Positions 1-12,723 of a DNA stretch of 64,000 bases are shown piece by piece. The stretch covers positions 38,465,204 through 38,529,203 of the forward strand of contig CM051511.1 in assembly GCA_028015205.1 (NCBI GenBank), in the 5' to 3' direction. The first letter of the stretch is position 1, and each line of letters starts with the position of its first letter. The translations under genes were made by a program, and so were the position numbers. The notes beneath the pieces were generated by a model. The model saw nothing but the letters and a program-made list of their open reading frames with translations, made no database searches and was not told where the DNA came from. Source of the DNA: Mytilisepta virgata. Taxonomy: Eukaryota > Mollusca > Bivalvia > Mytilida > Mytilidae.

Positions 1-240
1 CGGTAAGCAGTTCCTGCACCGTATACGGCAACCGTAGTGAAGTTCAACAAAGTCAATCCAGTGGAAGTCACAAATCGGTGGAGGCACATGAAATATTACG
101 ACAGTGGGAACAGGTCCAACATCATCTTAGATATTGGAACACTGTAATGATCAATCAATTCGTGATAACGACCGTAAAATTTCCTAAGTGATGACATCAA
201 CTTATCCTAATAAAACCCTTGTTATGAAGCTTTTAATTAA
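1..240 (-). pseudogene. C-terminal end of a decayed YIDD-type reverse transcriptase (family A), cut by window edge
   Basis: On the minus strand, 238 to 96 reads as the extreme C-terminus of a retroelement reverse transcriptase: KFYGRYHELIDHY followed by VPISKMMLDLFPLS and a stop. This matches, residue for residue over most positions, the C-terminus of the fragment at 57520-57864. An in-frame stop replaces one residue near 215, so it is not functional. After the stop, the tail shared with 57.3-57.5 kb continues to position 1 (motif cggtaagcagttcctgc), so the element runs out of the window. Compared with the 57-kb copy, about 28 extra bases lie near 67-95. The family is probably Penelope-like, judged from related fragments in this window; that assignment is inference. 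Confidence 0.7.
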
Positions 241-2970
241 TCATTAATTTCGTTTAATAATTTATCTTCAAGTTGGTTTCTGGGGGGTGGAATAGATAGA
301 AAGGATACGGTGTGTTTTAATGTTCTTGATATGTTTTGTCTAACACTAGTATGCAGTATAAAAAAAAACATTTTTCCAGTATTGAAAAATGTAAAACTTA
401 CAAAAATGTACAAAATTTGTCTTATTAACACCTGGCAGTGCTTTAATTTTAAATATGGTTTCCGAGGCACCTGTGATGGATCACGGGAGCTCAACCAACA
501 GGTGGCGGATAGAGGAGAACGTATCGTTCGGGGGATGTCAGGTCATAATACGGAAATATTGACGTCGTATCATAGTACCTAACGTGTTTACACTCCCTGC
601 ACGCTAAAGACTCTTTCTGTAGAAAAAAGAGAAGGATGATGGTCGCTACAGAAGGCTAAATTATTCGACTCTACCCAACAATCCTCCTTTTACAGTGGCA
701 GTCAAAATTGGTTCCCCTATGTGTTCTGCCCCACCCCAATTTGACTGTTGAATTGTGTTGATGAATTGTTGAACTGGTTCTCATTCTGAGGATGCATGAA
801 ATATTTGCCATTTGACATTAAGCAAGTAACAAACAATCAAATATGATTTCAATTCCTTCAGTCAATGTTTACCTCTAAATTCTTTAGGCATATCTGGTTC
901 TATTGTTGCAGTGTGTTGCGGTGTATTGTTTGGCTGCGAAACGAGCAAACTGAAGATAGTGAATCCGGAAATGCGCTTTTAATGAAATAAAATATAGGTG
1001 AGTTTATTTTCATTGGAAGGAAAAAGTACAGTAAATAGTTCCACTGCGTAGTTATTTCCAACTGCTCAGTAGCATCAGTGGTAATTAGTGGCAGGCAAGA
1101 GAAGCTTACAAAACGCAGAACAAATATTATATAACGCAATTAGTGACTTAAAATTCTACGACTGTTTATATAACATACATTTGAAATTAAAACACATGGG
1201 GCTTATTCAAAATGAAAGAACAGTAATAATTTGCATCAAAACATAATACCAGATAAACTCCATGTCTTAACTAATCAATGAAATTCGTTATTTAATAGAA
1301 CCATAATTCATCAAACACATTCTAAACCAAGAGGTATGTAGATTAAAATATTTGTTTAGGATTAAAAATCTCCGATAGTGGGAGTAAATATTTGTACTAA
1401 TAAACAGAAGATATACTGTAGGATCAGATCAAAAATTTTAATGGTATTACAAAGTTCGTGTTGTATTTACATATACACATACAATCTAACCACTCATGTT
1501 ATTGTTGTGGTAGTAAGTTATTATCTATACATTATCCACGTTACTGGTGAGACCATTACTGGAGATTATCATGGATAAAATTCCGGGTATATATATCTGC
1601 CCATCACTGTCCAAGGCAGCAACCGGAAGAGATAGAAACGGATGTTAGCTATACGTATGAGTAAACACATATATAGCCTAATACTATACATCTACAACGT
1701 ACTATCACCACACTACATTATATAATGTGAAAAATTGTATTTACAGTTTATATCCAGTACATATAGCAAACGTAACATTAAATAAGGTTGGAGAAGGGAT
1801 ATAATAGATTAGCCTTGACATAAAAGGGGAAAAATCTAAACTGCAATTTTAAGACGGTCATTTACACAGGTTTGAGCAGGAATAACGCCGATAACGCCAC
1901 AGCTGTATGAAGAACTCAGCTGTAAGGTCGACTAACACATTACATACTCTTTAACAGAGTCGGCCAGTAATTGTGCTCCCCATGGTCCTTACGAATCATT
2001 CAACAATGTCACAATCTGGAATTATTTAAAATGTTCAAAAACAACAAACATAGAAACATTAATAGGTTCTTACACGAGTTCAAAGTGAATACTGGAAAAT
2101 CTTCAACAAGTTAGAGGTCAGGTAAATAATACGGACAAGTTGTACCACATGCATCATGTTAAATACCCATACAACCTTTTTCGTATGTTATGAAAGAGAA
2201 TAATGCTTCTCATTGATGTATTGTCTGTTTCGTACAGTATATCGCATTTATATATATATATGGGCTTTTTTGTACTTGTAAATAAAACACTAATAATCTC
2301 ATGGATTAATCCATTATGCGATCAAGGTACACATATGAGGAATATTCTTATGCTTTAATAAAACCTAACAAATAACACAGGGCTAATAGACTGGTGGAAT
2401 CTATTTGGTAGTCGTGTGGATATAGTCAGAACGACAAAATTGTATACTATATTTATACTAACACTCCCATCTTACCACGCCCCACCGAAAATAATTCAAC
2501 ATTGAAAAATGAAAGATTCATGAGCTGAAATTTAAAATTTCAGTAAGCTTTAGGGACCATTAAAGCTATATCAAATATCGAGTGAACTCATCTCTTGTAT
2601 TTGTGATTTTATATGAATGCTTTGATATTATAATGAAGAAATAAATAAAAATAAGAAGAAGATATACGCATGTAATATGTATTTGTAACCAATTTTTAAG
2701 TGTGTAATTTAAGGAAAAAGTTTTCCATTTCTTTTACTATGACATGAAGTTTGGATAAGTTGTTTACTTGACTAGTGTGTATTTGATAATAAGTTTACAA
2801 AATTAACTTGCATGAACTGCTCAACTTTAAATTTTATTCAGTAACAATCCAACTGGTATACAAGTGACACCTAGACTATTGTCAGACTTACAAAATCCAA
2901 ATATTTCTCTAAATGGAATATCAAATTTTTTAACAAAAACAAAGATAATACATATGCAGTGTACAGAGCC
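241..2970. other. Unassigned AT-rich sequence
   Basis: No coding signal, RNA gene or repeat shared with the rest of the window was recognised here. The open frames are under 95 codons, show no motif, and have base composition like the surroundings. A short TA run sits near 2250. Introns or distal regulatory DNA cannot be excluded. Confidence 0.4.
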
Positions 2971-2977
2971 CGGTGTA

Positions 2978-3305
2978 AAATACCTTGGAAAGATTTACAT
3001 GAGGTAGAACCTGTACAGTTGAAGAAATACGAAAACGGTGTAAGATCTATGTTAAGGGTTATCTCCCTAGTGCATAGATCTGACTTTAGATGGTTTTGGC
3101 TGTACTCTTTTGCTTGTTTTGCCACTTTTTTATATTTGCTAGTCAACAGTTGGGGTTTTTGTTTTTGTTTTCAACATTTTGGGATTTGAACACAACTAAT
3201 GAGTCATACATCAAAATTGGTACCATGGAATTTACCCAATGAGGTATGACCAGTACAGGTTAAGGAATAGTATGAAGGTGTAGGGTTTATGTTAAGATGT
3301 TCAGA
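2978..3305. repeat. Imperfect direct duplication, about 80 bp, spaced about 240 bp
   Basis: The block at 2980-3060 (taccttggaaagatttac, then gaggtagaacctgtacag, then gttaagggttatc) recurs diverged at 3222-3305 (taccatggaatttaccc, gaggtatgaccagtacag, gtttatgttaagatg). Short frames span the first copy but are not preserved in the second, so a coding role is unlikely. It may be an old tandem duplication or part of an unrecognised repeat. Confidence 0.5.
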
Positions 3306-4080
3306 TACATCACCTGCAATTAGTGTCAGACATAAGAAACTAAATTAATACATAAACATTTCTTTCTGGCACTATGAGAGGTTTTTAAAATACTACAAAT
3401 GCTATTGTTAATGTATAAAGATCTCCAGAAATCAGAACAGACAGTGCTTGTTAAAAATAAAGCAAAGGTCAAATATTTTGACAAAAATAACATCTGATAT
3501 ATAACGTTGTCTTTTCCAATCATCATGAAAAAGATTACTTATGAAATATTCCATCATAGCATGTCAAAAATGTTGAAATATAAAGAGCTTTTCTGATGGA
3601 ATACTTAGTTTGTTCCATTTATTATTCATCATAATGTCAGAGTTTTTAGTTCTGTTAAAAAACACAGAATTATTTGATTATTTGTTGTTTTGCATAAATT
3701 GTTCTTAAAATTTCTGGTATTAGGATTTCAGAATCTTTCTGCAGCGGCGAAAGCAAATAAAACCTAAATGTCCATTGCGATCATGAATCTTCCATTGATA
3801 TATAGATCATGCAACGACAATAGAACATAAAGACTTTCTCTGTACCTTTTCGTTATTTTGAAGTTCATTGGACCATACCAATATTTTGACTAATCCGGAG
3901 TTCAGCTAATCTGAAAGGGAGGAAACGGTGATGTAAATTGGAAACGGATAATGAAAGTCAACGGTGTATTCATTTATTAAACACTCTTTCTATACCTTTT
4001 TCAGTTTGTAAACTAGTATATATGTGTGACAGGTAAAAATTTGGAAGGTTGAGCAGTCATTAAACTAATTAAAACCCGCA
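3306..4080. other. Unassigned AT-rich sequence
   Basis: Nothing recognised. A palindromic stretch (ctaatccggagttcagctaa, near 3892) has the flavour of a transposon end, but no partner end was found. Confidence 0.3.
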
Positions 4081-4088
4081 ACATGTAA

Positions 4089-4226
4089 TAAGTAAAGTCA
4101 AGAAATACCAAGGGGATATTCGAGGGACGGGAAAATCAAAACAACTAACAAACTCCGGAGAACAACGAAGACAAGACCGAAACAACACAAGCACTACAAT
4201 TAAAAACTAAAAACATATGAACAATA
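4089..4226 (-). repeat. Retroelement 3' tail, copy 1
   Basis: The minus strand carries a tail also found at 6760-6855, 41940-42062 and 47240-47370. It contains a ctccggag block, then a cgaatatccctt block, then a short T-rich gene end (tatttcttgactta in the best copy). The four copies share order and spacing but differ by 10-25 percent, as expected of an old dispersed 3' tail. At 47 kb the tail follows a block reading ggatttgacatgggtaacat. It probably belongs to the same class of retroelement as the reverse-transcriptase remnants. Confidence 0.6.
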
Positions 4227-4574
4227 ACCCTATTCCAAGTAAGTGGCCGCATGTTTATTTGTATCTGGTTTCTTTGTTTAATTTCTTCCCACTGTTTTCA
4301 GTTGGGGCTGTGAATGTTTGAAATGTCTGAAAAAGAATACCGAGGCGATATGGCGGAGGACAAACTTTCACAAGATCAAAATCCAAATACAAGGCTAATT
4401 TATGACAGAGTAAAAAAAGAGTAGGACTTTCCAGTGTATTTGTTTCACTCAAAACCGGTGATTTTTTGATCTTAAATATTTACCTACTTTTTATCGTGAA
4501 CGATTGTATGCAATAAATTTTTATGTTGGCAAACAAAATTGTTTCCAAGTTTTCTACAGGCAAAGGTCGTGTAT

Positions 4575-4912
4575 ATAGGCTCTTTGGGTCAATTTTCATC
4601 CGTTTTTGGAATATTTCCAAGAAGAAAATTTAAAACCAAAACTATTCTAATGTCGTATGAAAGGCGATACATAATCTCACTTACAGCCAAAAATTTTTGG
4701 TTCTGAATTTCCTTCATGCTGGAAAACGGCTTAAAGACGTTTATTTGGCAAATTTGTGTCACAAATTCCAAAGCGATTTTGGATATGTAGAAATGTTTTT
4801 TTGTAACTTATTTGTTAGTTATTATTAACAAATCGTTAGCGATTATACCAGGCTATCACTCCAGAGATTTTGAAAGGTTTGAAAATGACCCTAGAAGTGA
4901 AATAAATGCAGG
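4575..4912 (-). repeat. Dispersed repeat R, copy 1
   Basis: Read on the minus strand, this matches R copies at 32925-33260 and 44790-44905 plus 46640-46830. Shared landmarks in order are: a cacttctagggtcatttt block, tttgctaataataactaac-like sequence, an acacaaatttg block, a ctttcatatgacagta-like block, and nttggnaatattccaaaaa. The unit is about 330 bp and has no coding frame conserved between copies. Confidence 0.65.
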
Positions 4913-4959
4913 GAAGAATGGCTCTACTTTGTTCGCAAGATCAAAATATAAATTGTGAG

Positions 4960-5165
4960 AACACTAACACAGCAAGACATTATTACCAAGACGAAACCAA
5001 AGGTGTAAGAAAACATAGCAAACCAAAGAGTATACGAAAAAATACGGCACAAAAACTGAAGCAATTGCTATGGGAACGCCACAAAAAAACCGAGAGTGAC
5101 ACCGGGTGCTATGAAATTTTAAGCATGCCCTTCTGGGGACCACACAACGATCAATCGTGAACATC
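4960..5165 (-). repeat. Possible diverged retroelement tail
   Basis: On the minus strand a block (gcacccggtgtcactctcgg followed by a T run and gtggcgttc) resembles the tail at 47.2 kb (gagcacccgagtctaccctc, T run, gtggggtcc). Similarity is limited to about 60 bases and I hold it loosely. Long frames on both strands here show no protein motif. Confidence 0.35.
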
Positions 5166-6635
5166 ACTTCCATTCAAACTACAACTTTAAATGATAGCCA
5201 AATACAAATATAAAGACAACAGAGACTTAGAATAGTCAGACGGGGTACATATACATAACACAACATGTACTGCGATTAAACTATTTGTTAAAGTCTGTAT
5301 GACAGGTGTTGTATGCCGTCCTCTTTTTGAACTGTTTTGTCCCACTTCCATGACTTCTGGATTTCCCTTATTTTCTTTCGTTTTGACTTATATTGTAATA
5401 AGTTTAAAGTCTAAGTTTAAGAATTAAAACTGATCAGCAATTCCTAGTAATGTCAGGATAGTCGTGTAAATTGTTAATGGTAAACAAATTAGAGGTTATG
5501 TACAATTCCTCATGAGACTTTGTAATATAATATATATTTATTTTCATCTTCAAGTTAAAAAGTTGCACTGTGCTTTCCTGTGAAACACATTGTTCAGTTC
5601 TGATATCTGAAACTGAAAACGAGGTTATATTGAAAAAAATAACATTATCTAGAAAAATAACGGTCACGGAAAATGTATTAATGCCTTCTAATTAAAAGTC
5701 TCGAACAAATATTTTATTATCATTAATACCATGTAACAACCATAAAACATAAAGGCTTTCCTTGTACCTTTTCGAAATTTATTTTATCAATATCTATCAA
5801 GTTATACAACCCAGGTTAAAATTTCATACAGCAATAAACATTTTGCAGAAAATAATAAAAGGTTTGAATTTGAAATTATTTTACGTCAAGAAAATTGAAT
5901 TTCTGTGTCAATCTAAATAAGTGTATCCACATTTGTTTTCGTCAACTTGAGATTGTCTTGTTTTGACCTGACAAAACGAATTCGTAATTTATACCAAGTA
6001 ATGGTTGTCAATAAACTTTTTAATACATAGGAGAGTGCGTGTACACCATAAACCGTTTTAAAGAAGTGAAGCATACAGTGTATGTTCTCCATTTTTGGTA
6101 CATGTAAATTGTCTCCAATTTAAAGAGTTATTTACCCTTTGAAGATGGTGTCTTCCGTAGATACCGATGGACAAATTGTCATTGTTCTGAAAAAAAAATT
6201 TTTTTCCTAACAATATCCTTTACAAACATGTTTTTGGTAATCATTTCTAATATTTTTGTTACGTCCGGTGAGGGCCCTTCCCAAATCAATATCACAGGAA
6301 AAAATTGAATGTAATGTTTGCCCTAATATTAAGTACAAATACCTTCTGTCAGTAAAGATAACTCATGTATATGGGAGACAACTCTAGTATCCGCAAAATT
6401 GAATATGAAATCTTTGGTTAGAAAATATATGTATTAGTCGTAAAACACAAATAAATGTACAATGTAAGTGTCGATTCTGGAAATTCCTATTGTTACATAT
6501 GGGCTGCACTCTGACGTACCACTTCCCAAGCCAATTCTAAATCGGGCAATTTGACGTCAGAGGAATCTTAAACTATCCAATCACCAACGACATTTTTCGT
6601 GATTGATCTAATCTGTATTATCCCTTCCTTATACC
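5166..6635. other. Unassigned AT-rich sequence
   Basis: No gene, RNA or repeat recognised on either strand. Confidence 0.35.
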
Positions 6636-6639
6636 AGAT

Positions 6640-6860
6640 TTGACATGGGCAGCATGACGGCTGTCAAGCAGGAAGTAGAGACTGTTCCGGAGCACCTGAC
6701 TTTACCCCGTTTTTTTTTTGTTAGGTCCGTGTTCATGTGTCTTTAGTTTTTAAATGTCATGTTTGTATTGTTTTAGTCTTTGTTGTTCTCCGGAGGTTGT
6801 TAGTTGTTTTCGATTTTCATCCACTTCGAATATCCCTTTAGTATTTTTGACTTTACTTAT
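6640..6860 (+). repeat. Retroelement 3' tail, copy 2
   Basis: Starts with agatttgacatgggcagcat, which matches ggatttgacatgggtaacat at 47150. It then carries the gcaggaag and gcacctgactttacccc blocks, the ctccggaggttgttag block and cgaatatcccttta at the end. Its order is the same as the 47-kb copy, about 75-80 percent identical by eye. No protein-coding part is attached here. Confidence 0.6.
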
Positions 6861-7123
6861 TATCATCTACGATGTATTTTGATATCTCTTCACAAAGGTT
6901 ATGAAATTCAAGTTAAATGTACAACAAATCGTAAGAAAATTCACTGAGTAAAGTCATTTTATTAAGGTGGAAAGTACAAAATCTGCTATACTATGAAATT
7001 AGGCATGCAGCTAGAATATTAAAAACTGTATGTTAATATGGAAGATACATATAAGTTTTGACTCTCTTAAAGGGGATTGCTTTTAAAATTCTTAAGATAA
7101 AGGTCTTTTACTTTTGATTTTAG

Positions 7124-7385
7124 GGGCCTCGGTGGTCTAGTGGTCTAGGTAAATTGTAGTTCGTCATGACTACTATTGATCACTAGCCTGTCAACACTGA
7201 GAATCAGCTCTTGCGGGTTGTGTTCGACTCCGATCTTAATTGACAAGGATTGCCAATTTTCCTACCAAAGGTCGGTGGTTCTCTCCGAGCTCCGGCTTCC
7301 TCCACCAATAAAAACTTGCAGCCGCGAAATATTTGCTGAAAACGGCGTAAAACAGCAACTATACAAACAAACAAACTGTTGATTT
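7124..7385 (+). mobile_element. tRNA-like SINE (family 1), degraded copy
   Basis: The head (ggggcctcggtggtctagtg) resembles a tRNA A box. The body and 3' part match the better copy at 25874-26097: gttcgtcatgactact, gatcactagcctgtcaacac, ggtcggtggttctctccg, cctccaccaataaaaact, then a short repeat-like tail. A possible 7-bp target duplication (ttgattt) is at 7124-7130 and 7379-7385. The B-box region is altered compared with the 25.9-kb copy, so this copy is older and probably silent. SINEs of this layout are widespread in bivalves; that family statement is from general knowledge. Confidence 0.8.
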
Positions 7386-9025
7386 CATGTAAAAAAACCG
7401 AAAAAATTCAATACTTTCAGTTGAAATAGTCATTTCTCAATATAATATCCTATAAAAAGAATTTTCTATAAGAAAAGTTTAACTATCTCGACTGTTTAAA
7501 TAAAGAAATGATCTATATAAAAAAGTTTAATAGGATATTATTCTGTTGTCTTATTGTGTTTGGGTTTTTATGGTTTTTAGAACACAATACATGTATATGT
7601 CGTGTGTTCTGTAAAGATGTTGTCTATCACCGGTTACGAATATTGCTACGAGTATTGTTAATATTTTTTGTAATACTGTTTAGTTATTTTGAAAATACGG
7701 TATAAAAGACACCGCATTTGTTTACAATCTTTGCCAATGAGTTCTAAATTTCATGATTTCATATTCATTGTGACTAGTAATAATCATGTTTTGTGAAAAT
7801 CTTGGTTTATGTTCAATTGTACTGTTCTACTTCCAACTGTAATCAATTAAGTACGGGAATAATTGGATGCAACAAGAGAAAATAAATTGTGCATACAATT
7901 ACGTTCATCTCATGATTTCCTGATAATACATTGTACTAGAAAACCGGAGATTAATAAATTTTCAAAAGGATACTTCATTCGGAAAACCACTATTTTCTTT
8001 TAATTGTTCACTCTAGTATTTTTTGACTAACTACATTTTTTTATTTGATTGTATATTGCACCCACTGAAAAGTCAATGCGTCGTCATTTACAACGTTCAG
8101 TGTTAAGTGTCTGGGGTATAATTTTTCATCTGAAAATATTCTTTGCAACAACGGAAAAATTGGCTTCAGATGTATTTCTATATTCGGAGAAAATATAGAC
8201 CCCTTGTAAATGGTATGCACGTTTTAATGTTAAACATCCAATAACACGACCAGGAAGAAAATACAATGACAGAAATGAAAATAAATAGCCTGTAGATGCC
8301 ATTATAAAATGTGGTTATAGGGAAATGGAACCAAGTTTTATCAACTCCTATTATGTGGTAATTGACAATAACATTCAATGTAGACAACAGTATATTAATC
8401 ATTGAGGACATTTTATTGCTTCTAACGTTATCATTGCTTGTTTGGTTCCTTTTCAGATGTAATATTACACGTATTAGTCAAAATTTCCTTGTAATCGATC
8501 TGAATTAGTTGTTCAATTTCACTTAATGTTATCTACAACTTTTTCCATTCGCCCTCCTATAGTTTTAAGTGACATAGATTTACATTTATGTGAAGCGTTG
8601 ACATAATCAACCTACTTGTGAGAGTTCCTTTTCATTATTCATTGTTTCGCCTGTAGTACAATAAGTACGTAAATGTCAACATGTGAAGATGTTCTTTGAA
8701 CGAGACTGGTTAATAATTGCTCTCATCTGAACTTCATATTGTTACAGTATATACTTCCCAGACCAACTGATGCTACTCCCAATTTTTTGCTAGTAGTTTT
8801 GTTATAGTCCTGTCTTGTTCTGGTTCTCTTTTGAATGCTTTATGTTATTATACCTCTTGTTATATACTATCCTTCATCATTGTATGAAATGTTGTATCTG
8901 TGTTTATATGTTTTTGTTCTACAAACGTGTATACTGTTAGGATGAATTTTGTGTTCCCAAGAATTGCCAAATTACGACATAAAGCAACACCTATATACCA
9001 GATTTTTGTTCACTTCTCCTCCCAC
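7386..9025. other. Unassigned AT-rich sequence
   Basis: No supported gene or repeat. Open frames at 7508-7705 and 8178-8411 are hydrophobic but short and carry no recognisable motif. Confidence 0.35.
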
Positions 9026-9817
9026 CCTCCGCAACCGTCGCAGTGGTTTCGTGGTAGCATGCTCGCCTCGAGTGCGGAAGATTATGGGTTCGATGCCCGG
9101 CCGAGTCAAACAAGACATGAAAATTGGTATTTTCTGCTTCTCTGCCAACCGCGCGACATCTAGTAGTAAAAACAAAGGACTGGCCAGTATAATGTATTCG
9201 GTTGGGGTGAAATGTCTTCAAGCGGACTGTTACCTCGTGAGCTAGGCTAAAATCCGGCTCAGCATGTCGGTCTGGTACAAAGCAAGGTTCATATGCATAT
9301 CGCATCAACACGTTCTTGTCCTGAATTATGAACACCGGCCGTACTTTCCGGTACAAAACATATATATTCTTGTCAAATTAACCTCCAGAAACCGGCCGAA
9401 ACCATGTATTACCTGGAAAATCAGTGAACCGTAATACATATCATCCTTAATCGATCGATGATTGACATCATTAAACTAAATAACCATTTTAAATAAAGAT
9501 GTGAAAGTTGTTAATCAAACAATAATCAGGCATCAATAAAAACGTCGGATTGAAATTAAAAACAATTAATTGTATTAAAATAATATGCGCGTGGTACATG
9601 TACATATGTAAGCACATGGCACAAGTTTACACATTGTAATACACTTCCGGTTTCACTCTCCAGATACGTCTTTTCCGTAACCTCCTAAAACCGGACCCTC
9701 TCAAAACCGGCCGAATTCTCCGGTCCCACAGCTGTTCGGTTTACAGATGTTCCACTGTATGCATATAATAATTGCTACTGGACGTTAAACAATCCATCCA
9801 TCCATTCCATCCTCCGC
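9026..9817 (+). mobile_element. tRNA-like SINE (family 2), interrupted by another element
   Basis: The head contains a tRNA-like A box (tggtagcatgctcgcctcg) and B box (gggttcgatgcccgg). The body matches the copies at 14405-14706 and 36104-36445 through ttgctgcttctctgcc-like sequence, cagtataatgt, tacctcgtgagcta and ggctcagcatgtcggtctgg. Homology stops near 9325 and resumes at about 9758 with the SINE 3' end (ctactggacgttaaacaatc and a catccatcc tail). A 7-bp duplication (cctccgc) at 9026-9032 and 9811-9817 brackets the whole, which supports one SINE later split by an insert. Confidence 0.8.
9325..9757. mobile_element. Small DNA-transposon-like insert inside the SINE
   Basis: This block is absent from the uninterrupted SINE copies. 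Its right end, read on the minus strand, is cagtggaacatctgtaaacc preceded by TA. That resembles the CAGT-type ends with TA duplications typical of pogo/Tigger-like elements. Motifs aaaccggccg and ccggtacaaaac recur inside both halves in loosely inverted fashion. The left end does not show a clean matching terminus, so it may be truncated. No transposase frame is present; it would be a non-autonomous derivative. Confidence 0.55.
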
Positions 9818-12540
9818 TATTTCTTGGGGTAGAAGGAAAGCTGATGCAGACATGAGTTGTAGGTGAGGAAAATCCAGATGACATACCGGCTGTTCTAATA
9901 CTCACATTTCATCTAAGGGAAATAAAAGTAAATAAGATTTCAAAGAATTTTATATCATACATATTTCTATGTTGTTGAGAGGAACAAGTTATACATCGTT
10001 GAATTTTGAAATAATTATAGTGTTATTGAATACTGATGTCAATTTACAAATATATTTGAAGTCGGAAAAGTGACCAAATGTAGTCGCTTTGGTAGACTAG
10101 CCGGAGATACATTAAAAACTATCCCAAACAAGGAAATAAAGCGGTTTTTCTAACTGAAGGTTTTTGATGTTAGAGGTAATATTTTGTTTCTATTGTGTTT
10201 GCAGATCAACTCTCGTTGTAATCATATGCAGGCCGCAAGAGGGTACAAGGTTAATGAATGTACCATATATTGGAACAATGCATATAGAAAATTAGATTAA
10301 ATATACATTTGTAAGATTATTTGGTTCAGCCACACCAGGGAAGGAAACGCAATGATTTCACATTTTTTAATGCAGCAAAAGTAAGGAGGTTCGGTTGTTA
10401 TAAATTTCATAAAGTTAAAAAAAAATCTTTGATATCAATCACACACCAAATATGCTAATCGTTGCACTTAGACCGAAGGAAAAGAGACATGGAAGTACAA
10501 GTTCAATATCTTGAGCCACTATTGAGAGAAGAAAACAAAATTAGCGCCGGTCGGCCTACTCTTTCGATTTACGCTATCTGGGAACAACAAGGCTATAATT
10601 GACAAACTGTCCTTGTGCTATCATGTGAACCAATTAGATATATTTTGTTATATAATCACGTTGTGTGATTTTGGACTTCTCCTCTTAGACTTAAACGTAT
10701 CCATCTTTTCATGTGATACCTTTACAGTACTTTATGCCGTCACATTCTACAATTGGAAAATAACCAATTCACTATTATATACTATTTAACATTCCCACTA
10801 CCAATACTATCATCTCCTTTCGTCATGTCTCCGGTACTATAAATATGCATTCGTCACAAGTTATTTGAAAAATCTTTACAACTATGACGCATCCTCAGCG
10901 CACAACAATTTTTTTCCACATTCTAAATTTTTGTGATGGTTCAGGCACTGTCATAACTTTTAAATACCTCTTCTATCATTTTCATGTATTTATTCCATTT
11001 TAAATTTTTGTCATTAATCAATAATTCGTGTTTTTTAATTTATAAGTATTTTTGTGTCTAAACATAACAGTGAACTACTTTTCCTAACTGTGTTTATTTA
11101 AATAGTAACACTCAAATGACCCTATTCGTTTGAAATCTATCAGACCTCCCGCAATGCAGCATGCTGCAAACATTGCAGTTTTATGTACTTTTGATATGAA
11201 TTTACTTCAGAATTATGTGAATGGCTTACGCACTTACTATCAATCTCTCGTAAAACAAACGAAAATTAAGATTTATTTGCAAAGAAAACGGCATAAATTG
11301 ACATATCGTGATTTTTTTTGGAAAGAAAACACTACAAAAGAATGTTAAAATTAACCTAATTTGTATCAATTTGCAAATTTCAGAATGTTTTTGGAATACG
11401 AATTACTTAGAACTATAACGTAGAAATTTAATTGTCTCTTTATGTTAACCGATACTTACTCCCTGTCGTATTCTAATTTGATTTTTTAAAGTTTAAAATA
11501 CATTTATAGTTAATAATGAGTTCAGGTGAAGAATTTCATGGCAACACAAATATCTGGTTATCTGTGATTCCATTTGTACTATGCATAAATTAATTACTAG
11601 AATTAGGTTATAATTTAACCTTTTTCTAAAGCTTCATCGCAAAATTAAATTTACGATGGTAACAACCTAAGGTCATGGAAAGTTTCAGGTTACAAACAAC
11701 AATTAGCTTTTCTATGTTATTTCCCATATGGGGGTACCCCAATATGCAATACAGTTTAATAAAATTCCATACCAATTTATGGAAAAATTATAGCATTCCG
11801 TTGTGGTGGAAATGCAAACAATTAAAAATATATGTTCCCGTTGCTTTCCTTGCCTGAAAATAAGCTTGAAAAAGGGGGATGCAATTTTCCCGAAAATCCG
11901 TGGGTCCACCATTTAAATCTTCAATTTGCAGACATTTTTAAACATTTATGTGAAATAGATTGATTTAGAATATTTCAAATAAGGACCCAATCTCGTTTTA
12001 AATCATTTACAAAAAAATATGATATTGACCAATCGGAAGGGATTTAGATATTCATTTTGGGGCTCAATCTCTTCATAAAATGGCTGAATCTAAAGCAATA
12101 CTGACGAATGATACAGTGTAAGAGGTCATTTGGAACTGGAACTCTTGAGAAAATATTTGAAATATACAGCATATACAGTGTGTTTATATATATTGTACAT
12201 GTATTGTTACGAATTGAAAAGATTAAAAGGAATTACATGTAAGCATTTAGCTTTTTAAATGACTATTATATATTTCAAACTCATATCGTATGCCATGCAG
12301 ATATTTACTTTTACAATGTACAAACCATGGACAGCGGTTGTACATGTAAGAATCGACTGCCCATTGCTTATCATAATGGCTTAATAAATATTGCAGGAAT
12401 GGATTTTAATTCTTTTCTGTGTCAACAATGCTAAAGGAAAGGTGTGATTGGTAAAACTAACACAAAATTTACAACGAATTATAAATACTAAATGTACAAT
12501 TAAATTAATAAAATGAAGAGTAAAAAAATGTCGCCCATAT
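9818..12540. other. Unassigned AT-rich sequence
   Basis: No coding region, RNA or shared repeat recognised. Frames at 11130-11348 and 11675-11912 have no motif and are of chance length for this composition. Confidence 0.35.
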
Positions 12541-12582
12541 AGAATATAAACAAATGGACGGAAGATTTATGTTTCGGTTTTA

Positions 12583-12629
12583 ATGCTGCTGATGAGAGGT
12601 AACTCCTTGAAATGCGTCGTAAACAGCAT
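12583..12629 (+). ncRNA. Type I hammerhead ribozyme, copy A, probably inactive
   Basis: Read 5' to 3' this stretch has stem I strand AUGCUG (12583-12588), the core CUGAUGA (12589-12595), stem II GAGG/CCUU with loop UAACU (12596-12608), GAAA (12609-12612), a short stem III and the closing stem I strand CAGCAU (12624-12629). The two other copies in the window read GUAUA before CAGCAU. Here it is GUAAA, so the U that pairs with the last A of GAAA is lost and the expected cleavage triplet becomes AAA. Hammerheads need U at that position, so this copy is likely dead. Similarity to the other copies covers about 85 bp (roughly 12570-12655) and then stops. Confidence 0.8.
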
Positions 12630-12723
12630 AGTATAAATTTACTATATCTAATATATTTTATTATAAACAGACATAAAAATGACAAAAAGCCATAAACGGA
12701 TATAAGCTACAAAACATAATAAT

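Noticed and set aside
7124..7385. Functional tRNA gene
   Set aside because: The tRNA-like heads of the SINEs lack a complete cloverleaf and are followed by SINE bodies and tails.
8991..9356. 121-codon frame on the minus strand
   Set aside because: Runs antisense through a SINE and has no motif.
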